The notes under the pieces were generated by a model, which was not told the DNA's origin, did not search any database, and saw nothing but the letters and a program-made list of their open reading frames with translations. Below, piece after piece: positions 36,392-46,245 of a DNA stretch of 64,000 nucleotides. Position 1 is the stretch's first letter. Each line of letters begins with the position of its first letter. This DNA comes from Sodalis sp. dw_96 (lineage in GTDB: Bacteria > Pseudomonadota > Gammaproteobacteria > Enterobacterales > Enterobacteriaceae), in contig NZ_JAAVUT010000019.1 of assembly GCF_018449575.1 (NCBI RefSeq), positions 1 through 64,000 of the forward strand, given 5' to 3'. Made by a program: the position numbers and the translations under genes.

Positions 36392-38247
36392 ATTCTCTTT
36401 TTGAGCAGGTGCGGCAACTGCGACTTTGGCGTCCCCTGGATATCCAGTTCGCCCGCATGCTTGCCGCGCCGGACGAGATAGCCCTGATGCTGGCCTGCGC
36501 CTGCCTCAGCGCCGACGCCGGAGCCGGACACGTCTGTCTGCCGCTAATGCGCCTGTCCCCCGACCGGCTGTTTGACGGTCGTTATCCCGAACTGGCCCGC
36601 CGCGCCTGGCGGCTTGCCGGCGAACCATCCCTGGAAGACTGGCGGAGGATATTACTGGACTCCGCGGCGGTAAGCGACGGTTCACGGCCCACGCCCCTGG
36701 TGCTGGATAACCAGCGGTTATATTTGCAGCGCATGTGGCAAAATGAATGCCGGGTGGCGGATTTCTTCAACGCTATCCGGCCCGTGGTCCTGGAGGATGA
36801 AGCGGCGGTCGGGCAAGTGTTGCAGCGCTTTTTTCCCACCGCCGAAGGCGTACCTGATTGGCAGAAAGTGGCGGCGGCGGTGGCCGTCAGCCATCCGGTT
36901 TGCCTGATTTCCGGCGGACCCGGCACCGGAAAAACCACAACGGTGGCTAAAATACTGGCGTCACTGGTGGTGCTGGGGGAGGGCCGGCGCATGCGAATCC
37001 AACTGGCGGCGCCCACCGGCAAGGCGGCGGCTCGTCTGAGCGAGTCCCTGGGCGACGCTCTGGAAACTCTGGGCCTTGATCAGGAGCAAAAGCGGTTGTT
37101 TCCGCCGGAGGCGGTGACGTTGCATCGTCTGTTGGGGGCACAGCCCAACAGCCAGCGTTTACGTTATCACCGTGGCAATCCGCTGCATGTGGACGTATTG
37201 GTGGTGGACGAGGCCTCCATGGTGGATCTGCCGATGATGGCAAATCTGATTGCCGCGCTGCCGGCGCAGGCCAAGGTGATTTTTCTCGGCGACCGCTGCC
37301 AATTGGCCTCGGTGGAGGCGGGCGCGGTGCTGGGGGATATCTGTTATTTTGCCGAAAACGGCTACAGCGCGGCCCGTAATGAGCAACTGGCGCGGTTGAC
37401 CGGCTGTGTCCTGCCCCCCTGCAACGACGGAACGGGGCCCGCGACCGGGGACAGCCTGTGCCTGCTGCGTAAAAGTTACCGGTTCGACGATCGTTCCGGC
37501 ATCGGCCGGCTGGCCAATGCGGTCAATGCCGGGGACGCTGCCGGTTCTCTGGCGTTATTGCACGGTGGACAGGATGCGGATGTGCGCTATGCTCCGGTTC
37601 GGGACGGCGATGACTACCGGCGACTGCTGACCGGGGTAGTCGAAGGTTATCGGGATTATCTGTCGCGGGTCAAGGCCGGCGAAAGCCCCGAGATTATTCT
37701 CAAGGCGTTTAATCAATTCCGCTTGTTATGCGCCCTGCGGGAAGGGCCGTTCGGCATAACCGGATTAAACAGCCGCATTGAGCAGGCCCTGGCCCTGGCC
37801 GGGCTGATTCATCCGCCGGCGGACTCTCTGGCAAAGGGATATGCCGGACGTCCGGTGATGATCGTGCGCAATGCTCCTTCCCTTGGACTCTACAATGGTG
37901 ATATCGGCATTATGCTCACCGATGAATCGTCGGAATTGCGGGTCTATTTCTCCTTGCCCGACGGTAGGCCCAAACCGGTTCCCCTCAGCCGGTTGCCCGA
38001 GCATGAGACCGCTTTCGCCATGACGGTGCATAAATCCCAGGGATCGGAATTCGATCATACGGCATTGGCGCTGCCCAATCAGCTGTTGCCGGTGTTGACC
38101 AGGGAGCTGTTATATACCGCCATTACCCGTGCTCGTCGGTGTCTGTCCCTTTATGCCAATGATGACGTATTGAGCTATGCCATCGCCACGCCGACCCTGC
38201 GGCGCAGCGGCCTTATTGACCGCTTACGGAAGGGGATGGGCGGCTAG
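36388..38247 (+). CDS. recD: RecD, 5'-3' helicase subunit of exonuclease V
   Basis: Superfamily 1B fast helicase of RecBCD that also controls nuclease activity at Chi. Walker A GGPGTGKT is at residues 176-183, with LAAPTGKAAARLSES after it, DEASMVDLPMM as Walker B, LGDRCQLASVEAGAVLGD, and the late motifs TVHKSQGSEFDH and LLYTAITRAR. The 619 residues compare with 608 in E. coli. The ATG overlaps the recB stop (ATGA). A segment at about 340-360 (RLTGCVLPPCNDGTGPATGDS) differs from E. coli and probably is a surface loop. It is convergent with argA; a 14-base tandem repeat lies between. Confidence 0.96.
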   Translation: MNSLFEQVRQLRLWRPLDIQFARMLAAPDEIALMLACACLSADAGAGHVCLPLMRLSPDRLFDGRYPELARRAWRLAGEPSLEDWRRILLDSAAVSDGSRPTPLVLDNQRLYLQRMWQNECRVADFFNAIRPVVLEDEAAVGQVLQRFFPTAEGVPDWQKVAAAVAVSHPVCLISGGPGTGKTTTVAKILASLVVLGEGRRMRIQLAAPTGKAAARLSESLGDALETLGLDQEQKRLFPPEAVTLHRLLGAQPNSQRLRYHRGNPLHVDVLVVDEASMVDLPMMANLIAALPAQAKVIFLGDRCQLASVEAGAVLGDICYFAENGYSAARNEQLARLTGCVLPPCNDGTGPATGDSLCLLRKSYRFDDRSGIGRLANAVNAGDAAGSLALLHGGQDADVRYAPVRDGDDYRRLLTGVVEGYRDYLSRVKAGESPEIILKAFNQFRLLCALREGPFGITGLNSRIEQALALAGLIHPPADSLAKGYAGRPVMIVRNAPSLGLYNGDIGIMLTDESSELRVYFSLPDGRPKPVPLSRLPEHETAFAMTVHKSQGSEFDHTALALPNQLLPVLTRELLYTAITRARRCLSLYANDDVLSYAIATPTLRRSGLIDRLRKGMGG

Positions 38248-38272
38248 GAATGGTTTGCACGCTGTTGTCCGC

Positions 38273-38356
38273 GTTTTTATCCATGGTTTTTTATGCATGG
38301 CTTTTTATTCATAGCTCTTTATAGATAGTTTTTTATATATAACTTTTTATATATAA
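38273..38356. repeat. Degenerate 14-base tandem repeat
   Basis: About six tandem units of the form G(Y)TTTTTATNNATR, 13-14 bases each: GTTTTTATCCATG, GTTTTTTATGCATG, GCTTTTTATTCATA, GCTCTTTATAGATA, GTTTTTTATATATA, ACTTTTTATATATA. It lies between the convergent ends of recD and argA. T-rich units on one strand could help end transcription, but no GC hairpin precedes them. Confidence 0.75.
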
Positions 38357-38370
38357 AAAGGGGGGCCGAT

Positions 38371-39705
38371 TCAGCTATCAAGCAGGTCGGTCACCAAAAT
38401 TTTGGAGCGGCGGTGGTAATTATAAAGCGCCTGTTTTTGCCGCGGCAGCACTTCCACCTCCGCCGGCGTAAAACCACGCTCCTGAAACCAGTGTATGCTG
38501 CGGGTGGTGAGCACAAACAGCTTCTTCAGCCCCATTTGGCGGGCCTGCTGGGCGATACGCTGCAAGAGCATCTCCCCGCGCGAGGAACTTCGGTAATCGG
38601 GATGCACCGCCACACAGGCCATTTCACCGACCTGTTCCTCGGGGAAAGGGTATAAGGCGGCGCAGGCGATGGTCAGATTATCCCGTTCGATAATGGTGAA
38701 TTTATCGATTTCCATCTCCAGCTGTTCCCGGGAACGGCGCACCAGAATCCCCTGCTGTTCCAACGGGCGTATCAGCTCCAGAATACCGCCGATATCGTTA
38801 ATGGTCGCCCGGCGAACCTGTTCGGCGCTTTCCATAACAATCTGTGTGCCGATGCCTTCGCGGGAAAACAGCTCCTGCACCAGCGCGCCGTCGTCCTGGT
38901 AGCTTATTAAATGACAGCGTCGTACACCGCTGCGGCAGGCTTTGACCGCTCCGCGTAAAAAACGGATTGTGCCGGAGTAATAATCGCCGGTTTTTTCCAA
39001 TACATCGATATGCTGTTGCGCATCGTTGGGAAACAGCTCGGAGATGATCTCTCCCTTGTCGTCAATAACCCCCTGTGAAGAGCAAAAACCGATCATCTTT
39101 TCCGCTTTAAGCTTAATCGCCAGCTGGGTGGCCACTTCTTCCGCCGTAAGATTGAAACTTTCTCCGGTAACGGATACCGCCACCGGCCCCAGCAGCACAA
39201 TGGCGTTGCTGTCCAACTGACGATGTATGGCTTCGTCATCGATGCGGCGGATCCGTCCGCTGTGACAATAATCCACCCCGTCATCGACGCCAAGAGGCTG
39301 CGCGATGATGAAATTGCCGCTCACCACATTGATGTGGGCGCCCTGCAGCGGCGTATTGTTCAGGCTCATGGATAAACGGGCGGTAATATCCAATTGCAGC
39401 AAACCCGCCGCCTGCTTCACCAGCTCGAGAGTCGGGGCATCGGTGACCCGGGTATGCTTATGGTAAATAGGCTCCAGATGATGCACCGCCAGATTGGCGT
39501 CAATCTGCGGACGCGCGCCGTATACCAGCACCAGACGGATGCCCAGGCTATGAAGGAGACCGATATCGTTGACGATATTGGCGAAGTTTTCATGTTCTAT
39601 GGCTTCACCGCCCAGCATGACGACAAACGTCTTGCCACGATGCGCGTTGATATAGGGAACTGAGTGGCGAAAGCCCTGGACCAGTTCAGTACTACGTTCC
39701 TTCAC
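38371..39705 (-). CDS. argA: N-acetylglutamate synthase
   Basis: First committed step of arginine synthesis, acetylating glutamate with acetyl-CoA; feedback-inhibited by arginine in the family. The N-terminal amino acid kinase-like domain ([55 protein letters not shown] read in parts) binds arginine. The C-terminal GNAT domain (about 295-444) has [18 protein letters not shown] and [17 protein letters not shown]. The GTG at 39705 gives 444 residues (E. coli 443) and the expected start [15 protein letters not shown]; a ribosome site AGAGGG precedes it. The frame extends 43 codons upstream, across the operators, so that part is not translated. Two ARG boxes stand just upstream. Confidence 0.97.
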   Translation of the reverse strand: MKERSTELVQGFRHSVPYINAHRGKTFVVMLGGEAIEHENFANIVNDIGLLHSLGIRLVLVYGARPQIDANLAVHHLEPIYHKHTRVTDAPTLELVKQAAGLLQLDITARLSMSLNNTPLQGAHINVVSGNFIIAQPLGVDDGVDYCHSGRIRRIDDEAIHRQLDSNAIVLLGPVAVSVTGESFNLTAEEVATQLAIKLKAEKMIGFCSSQGVIDDKGEIISELFPNDAQQHIDVLEKTGDYYSGTIRFLRGAVKACRSGVRRCHLISYQDDGALVQELFSREGIGTQIVMESAEQVRRATINDIGGILELIRPLEQQGILVRRSREQLEMEIDKFTIIERDNLTIACAALYPFPEEQVGEMACVAVHPDYRSSSRGEMLLQRIAQQARQMGLKKLFVLTTRSIHWFQERGFTPAEVEVLPRQKQALYNYHRRSKILVTDLLDS

Positions 39706-39716
39706 GGCAAACCCTC

Positions 39717-39755
39717 TGTGAATGATTATTCGGATTTTGTGTATTTTTATGCTAT
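39717..39755 (-). promoter_or_regulatory. Tandem ARG boxes (ArgR operators) of argA
   Basis: TGTGAATGATTATTCGGA at 39717-39734 fits the 18-base ARG-box consensus WNTGAATWWWWATTCANW at 16 of 18 positions. A second box, TGTGTATTTTTATGCTAT at 39738-39755, fits at 15 of 18 and is spaced by three bases, the usual spacing of ArgR hexamer sites. They lie 12-50 bases before the argA start. Confidence 0.85.
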
Positions 39756-39938
39756 TAACGCCAGGATGGCAAGCGGCATTTATCGCCAATTTCCTTTGTA
39801 AAGAAAGGAAAATTAACCCTCGGCACATAAGCATAGAGGGTTTTGGGGATGACAGAAACCGGCAGTTTAGCTAAAGTTTTCAGCCTTAACTAAAAAAACC
39901 TGATTTATCATTAGAATAGCTTCAACTATTGGGGGTTC

Positions 39939-41204
39939 ATGCCAGATCATGATTTTATGCCTTCTCGCCGCCTTTTGTTAAAGGGTACGGCCGCCGCCTG
40001 GCTATTAAGTTTCAGCCGGGCGGGCATCGCCGCGCCGGTGACGCTGATTGCAGTACGTATCTGGCCGGCCACCAGCTATACCCGCATAACGCTGGAATCC
40101 CTGGCGTCCCTGCAATACCGGCATTTTATGCTGCGTGATCCCCATCGGCTGGTACTGGATATCCAGGGAATGCATTTGAATGGGGTAATGCAGGGTGCCG
40201 GTGCATTGGTGAAAGAACAGGATCCCTATATCCGGCGGGTAAGGGCAGGGCAGTTCAACAGCAATACCGCCCGGCTGGTGGTGGAACTCAAACAACCGGT
40301 GGATCCGCGTTTTTTAACCCTGTCGCCGGTGGCCGGTTTCAAGCATCGTTTAGTGATGGATCTGTATCCAAAGGCCGGCGGACGGGGCGCCGTGCAGGAC
40401 GATCCGCTGCTGGCGCTGCTGGAGGATTATAACCAGGGGGATCTGTCTCGCAGTTTGCCGCCGGCATCCCGGGCGCCGCGGGCGGGCAAGGCGGGCCGGG
40501 ATCGGCCCATCGTGATTATGCTGGATCCCGGTCATGGCGGCGAGGATCCGGGGGCCATCGGCAAGAGACGTACCCGTGAAAAGGATATTGTCCTTAAAAT
40601 AGCACGGCATTTGCGGGCGTTAATTGAACGCGAAGCCCACATGAAAGTCTATATGACCCGCAACGAGGACGTCTTTATCCCCCTTAAGGTCCGGGTCGCC
40701 AAAGCGCGCAAACTTCGCGCCGATCTGTTTGTTTCCATCCACGCCGACGCGTTTACCGACCGATCCGCCCGCGGCGCCTCGGTATTTGCCCTGTCAACCA
40801 AAGGCGCCACCAGCGCCGCCGCCCGTTTTCTGGCGCAGACACAAAATGCCGCCGATGAAATAGGCGGCGTCGGCAAGAGCGGCGATCGTTATCTGGACCA
40901 TGTTCTGTTTGATCTTGTGCAAACCGCCACCATTACCGATAGCCTGAAATTCGGCCGGCAGGTATTGGGTCGACTGGGTAAAATCGCCCATTTGCATAAA
41001 AATACCGTCGATCAGGCCGGTTTCGCCGTGCTTAAAGCGCCGGATATCCCTTCAATTCTGGTGGAGACCGGCTTTATCAGCAATATCGATGAGGAGCGCA
41101 GATTGACTACCACGCGATATCAACAGCAGGTGGCGGAGTCGATATTGGCTGGAATCAAGGCATATTTTGTGGCGGGGGGCGTCTTGGCGCATCGTGACGG
41201 ATGA
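39939..41204 (+). CDS. amiC: N-acetylmuramoyl-L-alanine amidase AmiC
   Basis: Periplasmic zinc amidase that splits septal peptidoglycan for daughter cell separation, activated by NlpD at the division site. It has a twin-arginine signal ([18 protein letters not shown], about residues 9-26), an AMIN domain for septal targeting (about 35-150) and the catalytic Amidase_3 domain (about 190-410) with [28 protein letters not shown] and [10 protein letters not shown] that supply the zinc ligands and glutamate. Length 421 against 417 in E. coli. A second ATG six codons in (39957) is possible. It is divergent from argA, as in E. coli. Confidence 0.96.
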   Translation: MPDHDFMPSRRLLLKGTAAAWLLSFSRAGIAAPVTLIAVRIWPATSYTRITLESLASLQYRHFMLRDPHRLVLDIQGMHLNGVMQGAGALVKEQDPYIRRVRAGQFNSNTARLVVELKQPVDPRFLTLSPVAGFKHRLVMDLYPKAGGRGAVQDDPLLALLEDYNQGDLSRSLPPASRAPRAGKAGRDRPIVIMLDPGHGGEDPGAIGKRRTREKDIVLKIARHLRALIEREAHMKVYMTRNEDVFIPLKVRVAKARKLRADLFVSIHADAFTDRSARGASVFALSTKGATSAAARFLAQTQNAADEIGGVGKSGDRYLDHVLFDLVQTATITDSLKFGRQVLGRLGKIAHLHKNTVDQAGFAVLKAPDIPSILVETGFISNIDEERRLTTTRYQQQVAESILAGIKAYFVAGGVLAHRDG

Positions 41205-41342
41205 CTAAAGCACAAAAATCGCCTTAAAAAAAAGGCCGGTTAATTTATTATCAGACAATGAGGTATTAAACGCTTGACTGTCAGAGGGTTGAATGTGAGA
41301 TGCCTGCTTGAGGCTGGGTTCTTGAGGCTTATTTCTTGAAGT

Positions 41343-41419
<77 letters not shown>

Positions 41420-41481
41420 TCCGATTATGACATCTGTGAGCAGTCAGATGTTGACTTCGTACGGTATGACGTTCTGTTAAT

Positions 41482-41558
<77 letters not shown>

Positions 41559-41571
41559 TCCGTGGATGCGC

Positions 41572-41599
41572 ACTATACTCCGGACAGCATCTGATGCAA
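41572..41599 (-). promoter_or_regulatory. Promoter of the initiator tRNA pair
   Basis: On the minus strand TTGCAT (41594-41599) and TATAGT (41572-41577) are spaced by 16 bases, followed by the GC-rich discriminator GCGCATCC, as in stable-RNA promoters under growth-rate and ppGpp control. Confidence 0.7.
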
Positions 41600-41772
41600 C
41601 CCCTTTTTGCGATTAATCCCTTAGAATAATGATTTTTGTTTAAACAGGGGCGTTTTTGCTGGATTTATAGCCATATCCCACTGTTCTTTTTGAATTAATG
41701 CATTTATCTATTGAAAAACGTTTGCTATCTTTCGCCCTAAACGCAAGCACATGGTTTCAACATGAGAATAAT

Positions 41773-42939
41773 ATGAACAAGCATTGGCTAAGCTATCTTT
41801 CCATCGGTCTGGTTATCGCCATTCTGGCCGGATGTTCGTCCCGACCCACCGAACGCGGACAGCAGTATAAAGATGGTCGTCTTACGGAGCCTTTTGGGCT
41901 GGTGAACGAACCCAACGCCAAAGGGCGTCCGGTCAATGCCAAGGATTTTGCCGATCAGGTGACGCAAACTCAATATGCCGCCGCCGGGCTTTATAATCGC
42001 AATTATGCCGATTACGACGCGATCAAGCGCTGGGCGATGGCGGGAGCCGATACCCGGCAGCTGAGTCAATTCGGTATAAAAGCTTTCCAGATGGAGGGTG
42101 TGGATAATTACGGTAACGTCCAGTTCACCGGCTATTATACCCCGGTGATTCATGCCCGCTATACGGCGCAAGGGGAGTTTCAATATCCTTTATACCGTAT
42201 GCCGCCGCGCGGGGCCAAGCGCCGGTTGCCGGATCGCGCGGCCATTTATGCCGGTGCCCTTGAAGGTCGCGGTCAGGCTATCGCCTACAGCAATTCGATG
42301 CTGGATAACTTCCTGATGGAAGTCCAGGGCAGCGGTTATGTGGATTACGATGACGGGCGGCCGATGATGTTTTTCGGTTACGGCGGCAATAACGGCCGTC
42401 CTTATCGCAGCATCGGCAAAATACTTATCGACCGCGGGGAAGTGGCGCGGGAAAATATGTCGATGCAGGCGATACGACAATGGGCCGCCCGTCATAGCCC
42501 GTCTGAAGTGCAGGAGCTGTTGGAACAAAACCCCTCCTATGTGTTCTTTAAGCCGATTCCCTTCGCGCCGGTTAAAGGCGCCAGCGCCGTGCCCCTGATA
42601 GCCAAAGCATCGGTGGCGTCGGACCGTTCCCTGGTGCCGTCGGGAACCACCCTGCTGGCGGAAGTGCCGTTACTGGACGATAACGGGAAGTTTACGGGCA
42701 AATATGAAATGCGCTTGATGATAGCGCTGGATGTCGGCGGCGCCATTAAAGGACAGCATTTCGATATTTACCAGGGGATTGGCCCGCAGGCGGGACAGGC
42801 CGCCGGCTACTACAATCATTATGGCCGGGTGTGGGTGCTGAAAGGTACGGGGTCGCTGAACGGCGGACCGTTAATGATCGGCAATAGCGGCACGCCTGCC
42901 GCCCAGGCCAATACCGTGCAGGTCAGTTACGATAACTGA
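41773..42939 (+). CDS. mltA: Membrane-bound lytic transglycosylase A
   Basis: Outer-membrane lipoprotein that cuts peptidoglycan glycan strands, leaving 1,6-anhydromuramic acid ends. The lipobox is LAGC (cysteine about residue 21) after MNKHWLSYLSIGLVIAI. The two-domain MltA fold shows VQFTGYYTPVIHARYT, MEVQGSGYVDYDDG and IALDVGGAIKGQHFDIYQG; the catalytic aspartate would lie in the last motif. The ATG at 41773 is chosen because it starts the lipoprotein signal; the frame extends 25 codons further. Its 388 residues compare with 365 in E. coli. It is adjacent to the initiator tRNAs and tcdA, as in E. coli. Confidence 0.95.
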   Translation: MNKHWLSYLSIGLVIAILAGCSSRPTERGQQYKDGRLTEPFGLVNEPNAKGRPVNAKDFADQVTQTQYAAAGLYNRNYADYDAIKRWAMAGADTRQLSQFGIKAFQMEGVDNYGNVQFTGYYTPVIHARYTAQGEFQYPLYRMPPRGAKRRLPDRAAIYAGALEGRGQAIAYSNSMLDNFLMEVQGSGYVDYDDGRPMMFFGYGGNNGRPYRSIGKILIDRGEVARENMSMQAIRQWAARHSPSEVQELLEQNPSYVFFKPIPFAPVKGASAVPLIAKASVASDRSLVPSGTTLLAEVPLLDDNGKFTGKYEMRLMIALDVGGAIKGQHFDIYQGIGPQAGQAAGYYNHYGRVWVLKGTGSLNGGPLMIGNSGTPAAQANTVQVSYDN

Positions 42940-43045
42940 ATGGCGATTACCGGCCAGGTGTATGGGTCGGGACAGGGTAATAGATAGTAAACACGCCGTG
43001 AACCCATCCCTGGGGGAAAGAGCTTTTTCATTCGAGGTTTCAGTC

Positions 43046-43900
43046 ATGAGCGGGCAGTATTCAGACGGATATTTACAACGTTTCGGCGGCACCGCCCGGT
43101 TATACGGTCAGGAAGCGCTGGCGGTGTTTCACCGCGCCCATGTTTGCGTGATCGGTATCGGCGGCGTGGGATCCTGGGCTGCGGAAGCGCTGGCGCGCAC
43201 GGGGATTGGCGCGTTAACCTTGATCGATATGGACGACGTTTGCGTCACCAATACCAACCGGCAGATTCATGCGCTGCGGGAACAGGTGGGACGGCCTAAA
43301 ACCGTGGTGATGGCCGCGCGTATCGCCTCCATCAACCCCGAATGCGTCGTCACCTGTGTTGATGATTTTATTACCGCGGACAACGTCGCCGCTTTGCTGG
43401 ATCGCGGGTTTGATTATGTTATCGACGCTATTGACAGCGTGCGGCCGAAAGCGGCCCTGTTGGCCTATTGCCGGCGCAATAAAATCCCGGTGGTGACCAT
43501 CGGCGGCGCCGGCGGGCAAATCGATCCCACGCAAATACGCGTCGCCGATTTGGCTAAAACCATTCAGGATCCGCTGGCGGCAAAATTGCGTGAGCGTCTC
43601 AAGCACGATTTTAACGTGGTGAAAAGCAGCAAGGGCAAGCTGGGTATCGATTGCGTGTTTTCCACTGAGCATCTGGTCTATCCGCAGCCGGACGGGACGG
43701 TGTGCGCGTCCCCTTCCACCGCCGAGGGGCCAAAACGCATGGATTGCGCCTCGGGTTTTGGCGCGGCCACCATGGTAACCGCCAGCTTCGGTTTTATTGC
43801 GGTTTCCCATGCGCTGAAAAAGATGCTGGCCCGCCAGGCCCGGCTGGCTGAAGTCACAACGCCGCCGGAGTCACAGACCGAGCCTGATCACGTGCAATGA
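43046..43900 (+). CDS. tcdA: TcdA, tRNA threonylcarbamoyladenosine dehydratase
   Basis: E1-like enzyme that uses ATP to cyclise t6A37 in tRNAs to ct6A. The nucleotide-binding motif is VIGIGGVGSWAAEALARTGIG, followed by DMDDVCVTNTNRQIHA and the catalytic-cysteine region DCVFSTE and MDCASGFGAATM. The ATG at 43046 gives 284 residues and the expected LQRFGGTARLYG near the N-terminus; the frame opens 28 codons upstream without similarity. It is followed by csdE and csdA on the other strand; in E. coli CsdA-CsdE supply sulfur in partnership with this protein, formerly CsdL. Confidence 0.96.
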   Translation: MSGQYSDGYLQRFGGTARLYGQEALAVFHRAHVCVIGIGGVGSWAAEALARTGIGALTLIDMDDVCVTNTNRQIHALREQVGRPKTVVMAARIASINPECVVTCVDDFITADNVAALLDRGFDYVIDAIDSVRPKAALLAYCRRNKIPVVTIGGAGGQIDPTQIRVADLAKTIQDPLAAKLRERLKHDFNVVKSSKGKLGIDCVFSTEHLVYPQPDGTVCASPSTAEGPKRMDCASGFGAATMVTASFGFIAVSHALKKMLARQARLAEVTTPPESQTEPDHVQ

Positions 43901-44014
43901 GCGGTCATCGGCGGCGGACAGGAGTCCCGGCGCTTTCGTCAACCGCCGTGCCGGCGCCCACGTCACCCTCTCGGGATGTCATTGTCGACAAAAGCTTCAA
44001 ACTCTCCGCCCCTA

Positions 44015-44467
44015 TCATCCGGCGAGGTAGCTATCGACAATAGCGTTGATTCGACCGGCAATAGCCGCCAGCCCGCCGGCCCGGCTGGCGCTGAGTTCAG
44101 CCCGCAGGCCCAGGGCATCGAACGGCGCCAGTGGGTCCTGTCCGGCTAATTGTTGCGGGGTTTTGCCTTCCACCGCCGTCAGTACGATAGCCAGCAGTCC
44201 TTTAACGATACGGCCGTCGCTGGCGGCATAAAAATGCAAACTACCGTCCTCCAGCCGCACATGGCCGAGCCAGACGCGGTTCTCACATCTCGTCAGGGCG
44301 TTTTCGGGGGTCTTTAATGCCTCCGGCAATTCCGGCAGAGCCTTGGCCAGTAAAATAATTTGTCGCAGGCGGTCTTCCCATCGATGGCAGCGGGAGAAGC
44401 GCTCCTTGACTTCTTCAAGAGTAATAGCGTGGCCGAAGGGGTGCCGGTCCGATGTCGATTCATTCAT
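44015..44467 (-). CDS. csdE: CsdE, sulfur acceptor of cysteine desulfurase CsdA
   Basis: SufE-like protein that accepts persulfide sulfur from CsdA through a cysteine. The motif is ENALTRCENRVWLGHVRLEDG with the active cysteine at about residue 60, followed by DGRIVKGLLAIVLTAVEGKTPQQL. The 150 residues are close to the 147 of E. coli. The ATG at 44467 starts MNESTSDRHPFGHAITLEEV; the open frame runs much further upstream, into csdA sequence in another frame, and that is ignored. The start is about 70 bases after the csdA stop, so the two form an operon. Confidence 0.95.
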   Translation of the reverse strand: MNESTSDRHPFGHAITLEEVKERFSRCHRWEDRLRQIILLAKALPELPEALKTPENALTRCENRVWLGHVRLEDGSLHFYAASDGRIVKGLLAIVLTAVEGKTPQQLAGQDPLAPFDALGLRAELSASRAGGLAAIAGRINAIVDSYLAG

Positions 44468-44538
44468 GGCGTCAATTCTTCCGTTGGTTCTTTCGTTCTT
44501 TATCGTTGATATTAGGCCAGTAAAGGGTCCGGCGATCA

Positions 44539-45747
44539 TTAATCCCGCAGCAGAGTCAGCGCTTTTTCCACCGCCGCCGCCAGCCGGTCGACATCCCGGC
44601 GGGTATTGTAAGGGGCGAACGAGGCGCGCAGCGTGCCGGTAACCCCCAGCGCCGCCATCAGCGGCTGGGCACAGTGCTGCCCGGCGCGAAGGGCAATGCC
44701 TTCTTGCGCCAGTATCATGGCGATATCCTGATGATGAATACCGGCAAAATCGAACGAGAGCAGGCTGGTGCCGGGGCAACGAAAGGCGCGAAAGCCCGGC
44801 AGCGCCGACAGGCGCTCTTGCGCTAAATCCGCCAGGGAACCGCTGTAGCGCTCCGCCGCCTCCCAATCTTGCTGTGAAAGCCACTCCAGGGCGGCGCTCA
44901 GCCCAATCACGCCGGCAATATTCGGCGTGCCGGCCTCAAAGCGCTGCGGGGCGGCCAAAGGGGTGAAACCCTCGAAAGTGACCGCGCTGAGCATTTTACC
45001 GCCCCCTTGCCAGGGCGGCATCTGCGCCAATAACCGCGGTTTGCCGTACAGCACGCCAATCCCGGTGGGACCATAAAGCTTGTGGCCTGAAAAAGCATAA
45101 AAATCTATATCGTCTTTAATGACATCCGGCGGCCGGTGCACCGCTCCCTGGGCGCCGTCCAGCACGATAACCGCCTGGGGATAACGGCGGGTGAGGGCGG
45201 TTATCGCCGTTAAATCCGGGCACCCCCCGGTCACATTTGACATTTGCGTCACGGCAACCACACGGGTACTGTCGTTCAATAAACTCGCCAGAGCGGCGGG
45301 CGAGGGCAGTAGATCCGTACCCAGCGGCCATTTAACAACCTTGGCGCCGGTTTGTTGCGCCACCATCAGCCAGGGCACCAGATTGGCATGATGCTCGGTT
45401 TCGCTGACGATAATCTCGTTCCCCGGACTCAGGCGCGGGCGGGCGTAACTTTGCGCCACCAGGTTGAGTGATTCGGTGGTGCCGCGCGTCCAAACCACGC
45501 TGTCCGGATCCGGCGCATGCAGCCAGTTCGCCACCTGCCGCCGGGCCTGCTCATAACGGGCAGTGAGGGAAACCGCCGCCGCATATTGGCTGCGGTGTAC
45601 ATTGCCGCTGTCATGGCGATAAAACGCCTCGGTGGCCGCAATGACCGCCTCGGGTTTCAATGCGGTGGCGGCGCTGTCCAAATACACCACTTCATCGTTG
45701 AGCGCCGGGAATTGCCCCCCGAAAGTCATGAAATCAAATTCACGCAT
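44539..45747 (-). CDS. csdA: CsdA, cysteine desulfurase
   Basis: PLP-dependent enzyme that takes sulfur from cysteine and hands it to CsdE. It has the class V aminotransferase fold: TRGTTESLNLVAQSY, SETEHHANLVPW, the PLP lysine in DFYAFSGHKLYGPTGIGVLYG and the sulfur-carrying cysteine in LRAGQHCAQPLMAALG near residue 357. Two starts are possible; ATG at 45747 has GAGAG at a good distance and yields 402 residues (E. coli 401), and ATG at 45753 is too close to it. In operon with csdE. Confidence 0.96.
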   Translation of the reverse strand: MREFDFMTFGGQFPALNDEVVYLDSAATALKPEAVIAATEAFYRHDSGNVHRSQYAAAVSLTARYEQARRQVANWLHAPDPDSVVWTRGTTESLNLVAQSYARPRLSPGNEIIVSETEHHANLVPWLMVAQQTGAKVVKWPLGTDLLPSPAALASLLNDSTRVVAVTQMSNVTGGCPDLTAITALTRRYPQAVIVLDGAQGAVHRPPDVIKDDIDFYAFSGHKLYGPTGIGVLYGKPRLLAQMPPWQGGGKMLSAVTFEGFTPLAAPQRFEAGTPNIAGVIGLSAALEWLSQQDWEAAERYSGSLADLAQERLSALPGFRAFRCPGTSLLSFDFAGIHHQDIAMILAQEGIALRAGQHCAQPLMAALGVTGTLRASFAPYNTRRDVDRLAAAVEKALTLLRD

Positions 45748-45940
45748 TACCATGCTCTCACTGTCATAAAATTACAGACTTGTCCTATTATCGCCGTCTA
45801 TGACGAGGAAGCGGCAGGATTTAATCCCGTTTTGTGGAAAAATGACGATTACTTGTTATGCTAATTAACATAAGGTAAGAAAAATGACCTGCTTACCTAA
45901 ATACTTCAGTTAAGTTTTTTTAATCTGCGAGGAGTTAATG

Positions 45941-46162
45941 ATGAAGAAAACAGCCGCAGTAATCACTGTTTTTTTGCTTGGGTTAACCCTGAGTGCGTGT
46001 TCAAGTAATTATGTGATGCATACCAATGATGGTCGCACTATTGTCTCTTCCGGTAAACCCAAAGTCGATGATGAGACCGGCATGATCAGCTACAAAGACG
46101 CCAACGGTACTCAGCAGCAAATTAACCGTGCGGATGTAAAAGAAATGATGGAATCGAAATAA
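45941..46162 (+). CDS. ygdI: YgdI, small DUF903 lipoprotein
   Basis: Seventy-three residue lipoprotein: MKKTAAVITVFLLGLTLSAC ends in the lipobox LSAC, then SSNYVMHTNDGRTIVSSGKP and MISYKDANGTQQQINRADV, closely like E. coli YgdI. Two ATGs lie in tandem; the second, at 45941, has GGAG six bases upstream. It is a paralogue of ygdR at 16920. It lies next to gcvB and gcvA, as in E. coli. Function unknown. Confidence 0.94.
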   Translation: MKKTAAVITVFLLGLTLSACSSNYVMHTNDGRTIVSSGKPKVDDETGMISYKDANGTQQQINRADVKEMMESK

Positions 46163-46245
46163 TTCACTGCATATTAAGTGTTCGAATCCATTTATTTTAA
46201 ACACATAAGCCAATTAAATTATCTCTAGTCCTCAGGTTGCGCTTA

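Noticed and set aside
38273-38356. Possible CRISPR-like array
   Set aside because: The units are contiguous with no spacers and only 14 bases; this is a simple tandem repeat.
39706-39834. 43-codon N-terminal extension of argA
   Set aside because: It is read through the ARG boxes and lies upstream of a GTG with a good ribosome site that matches the E. coli start.
44468-44884. Long upstream extension of the csdE frame
   Set aside because: It reads csdA DNA in a wrong frame and looks like low-complexity glycine/arginine sequence.
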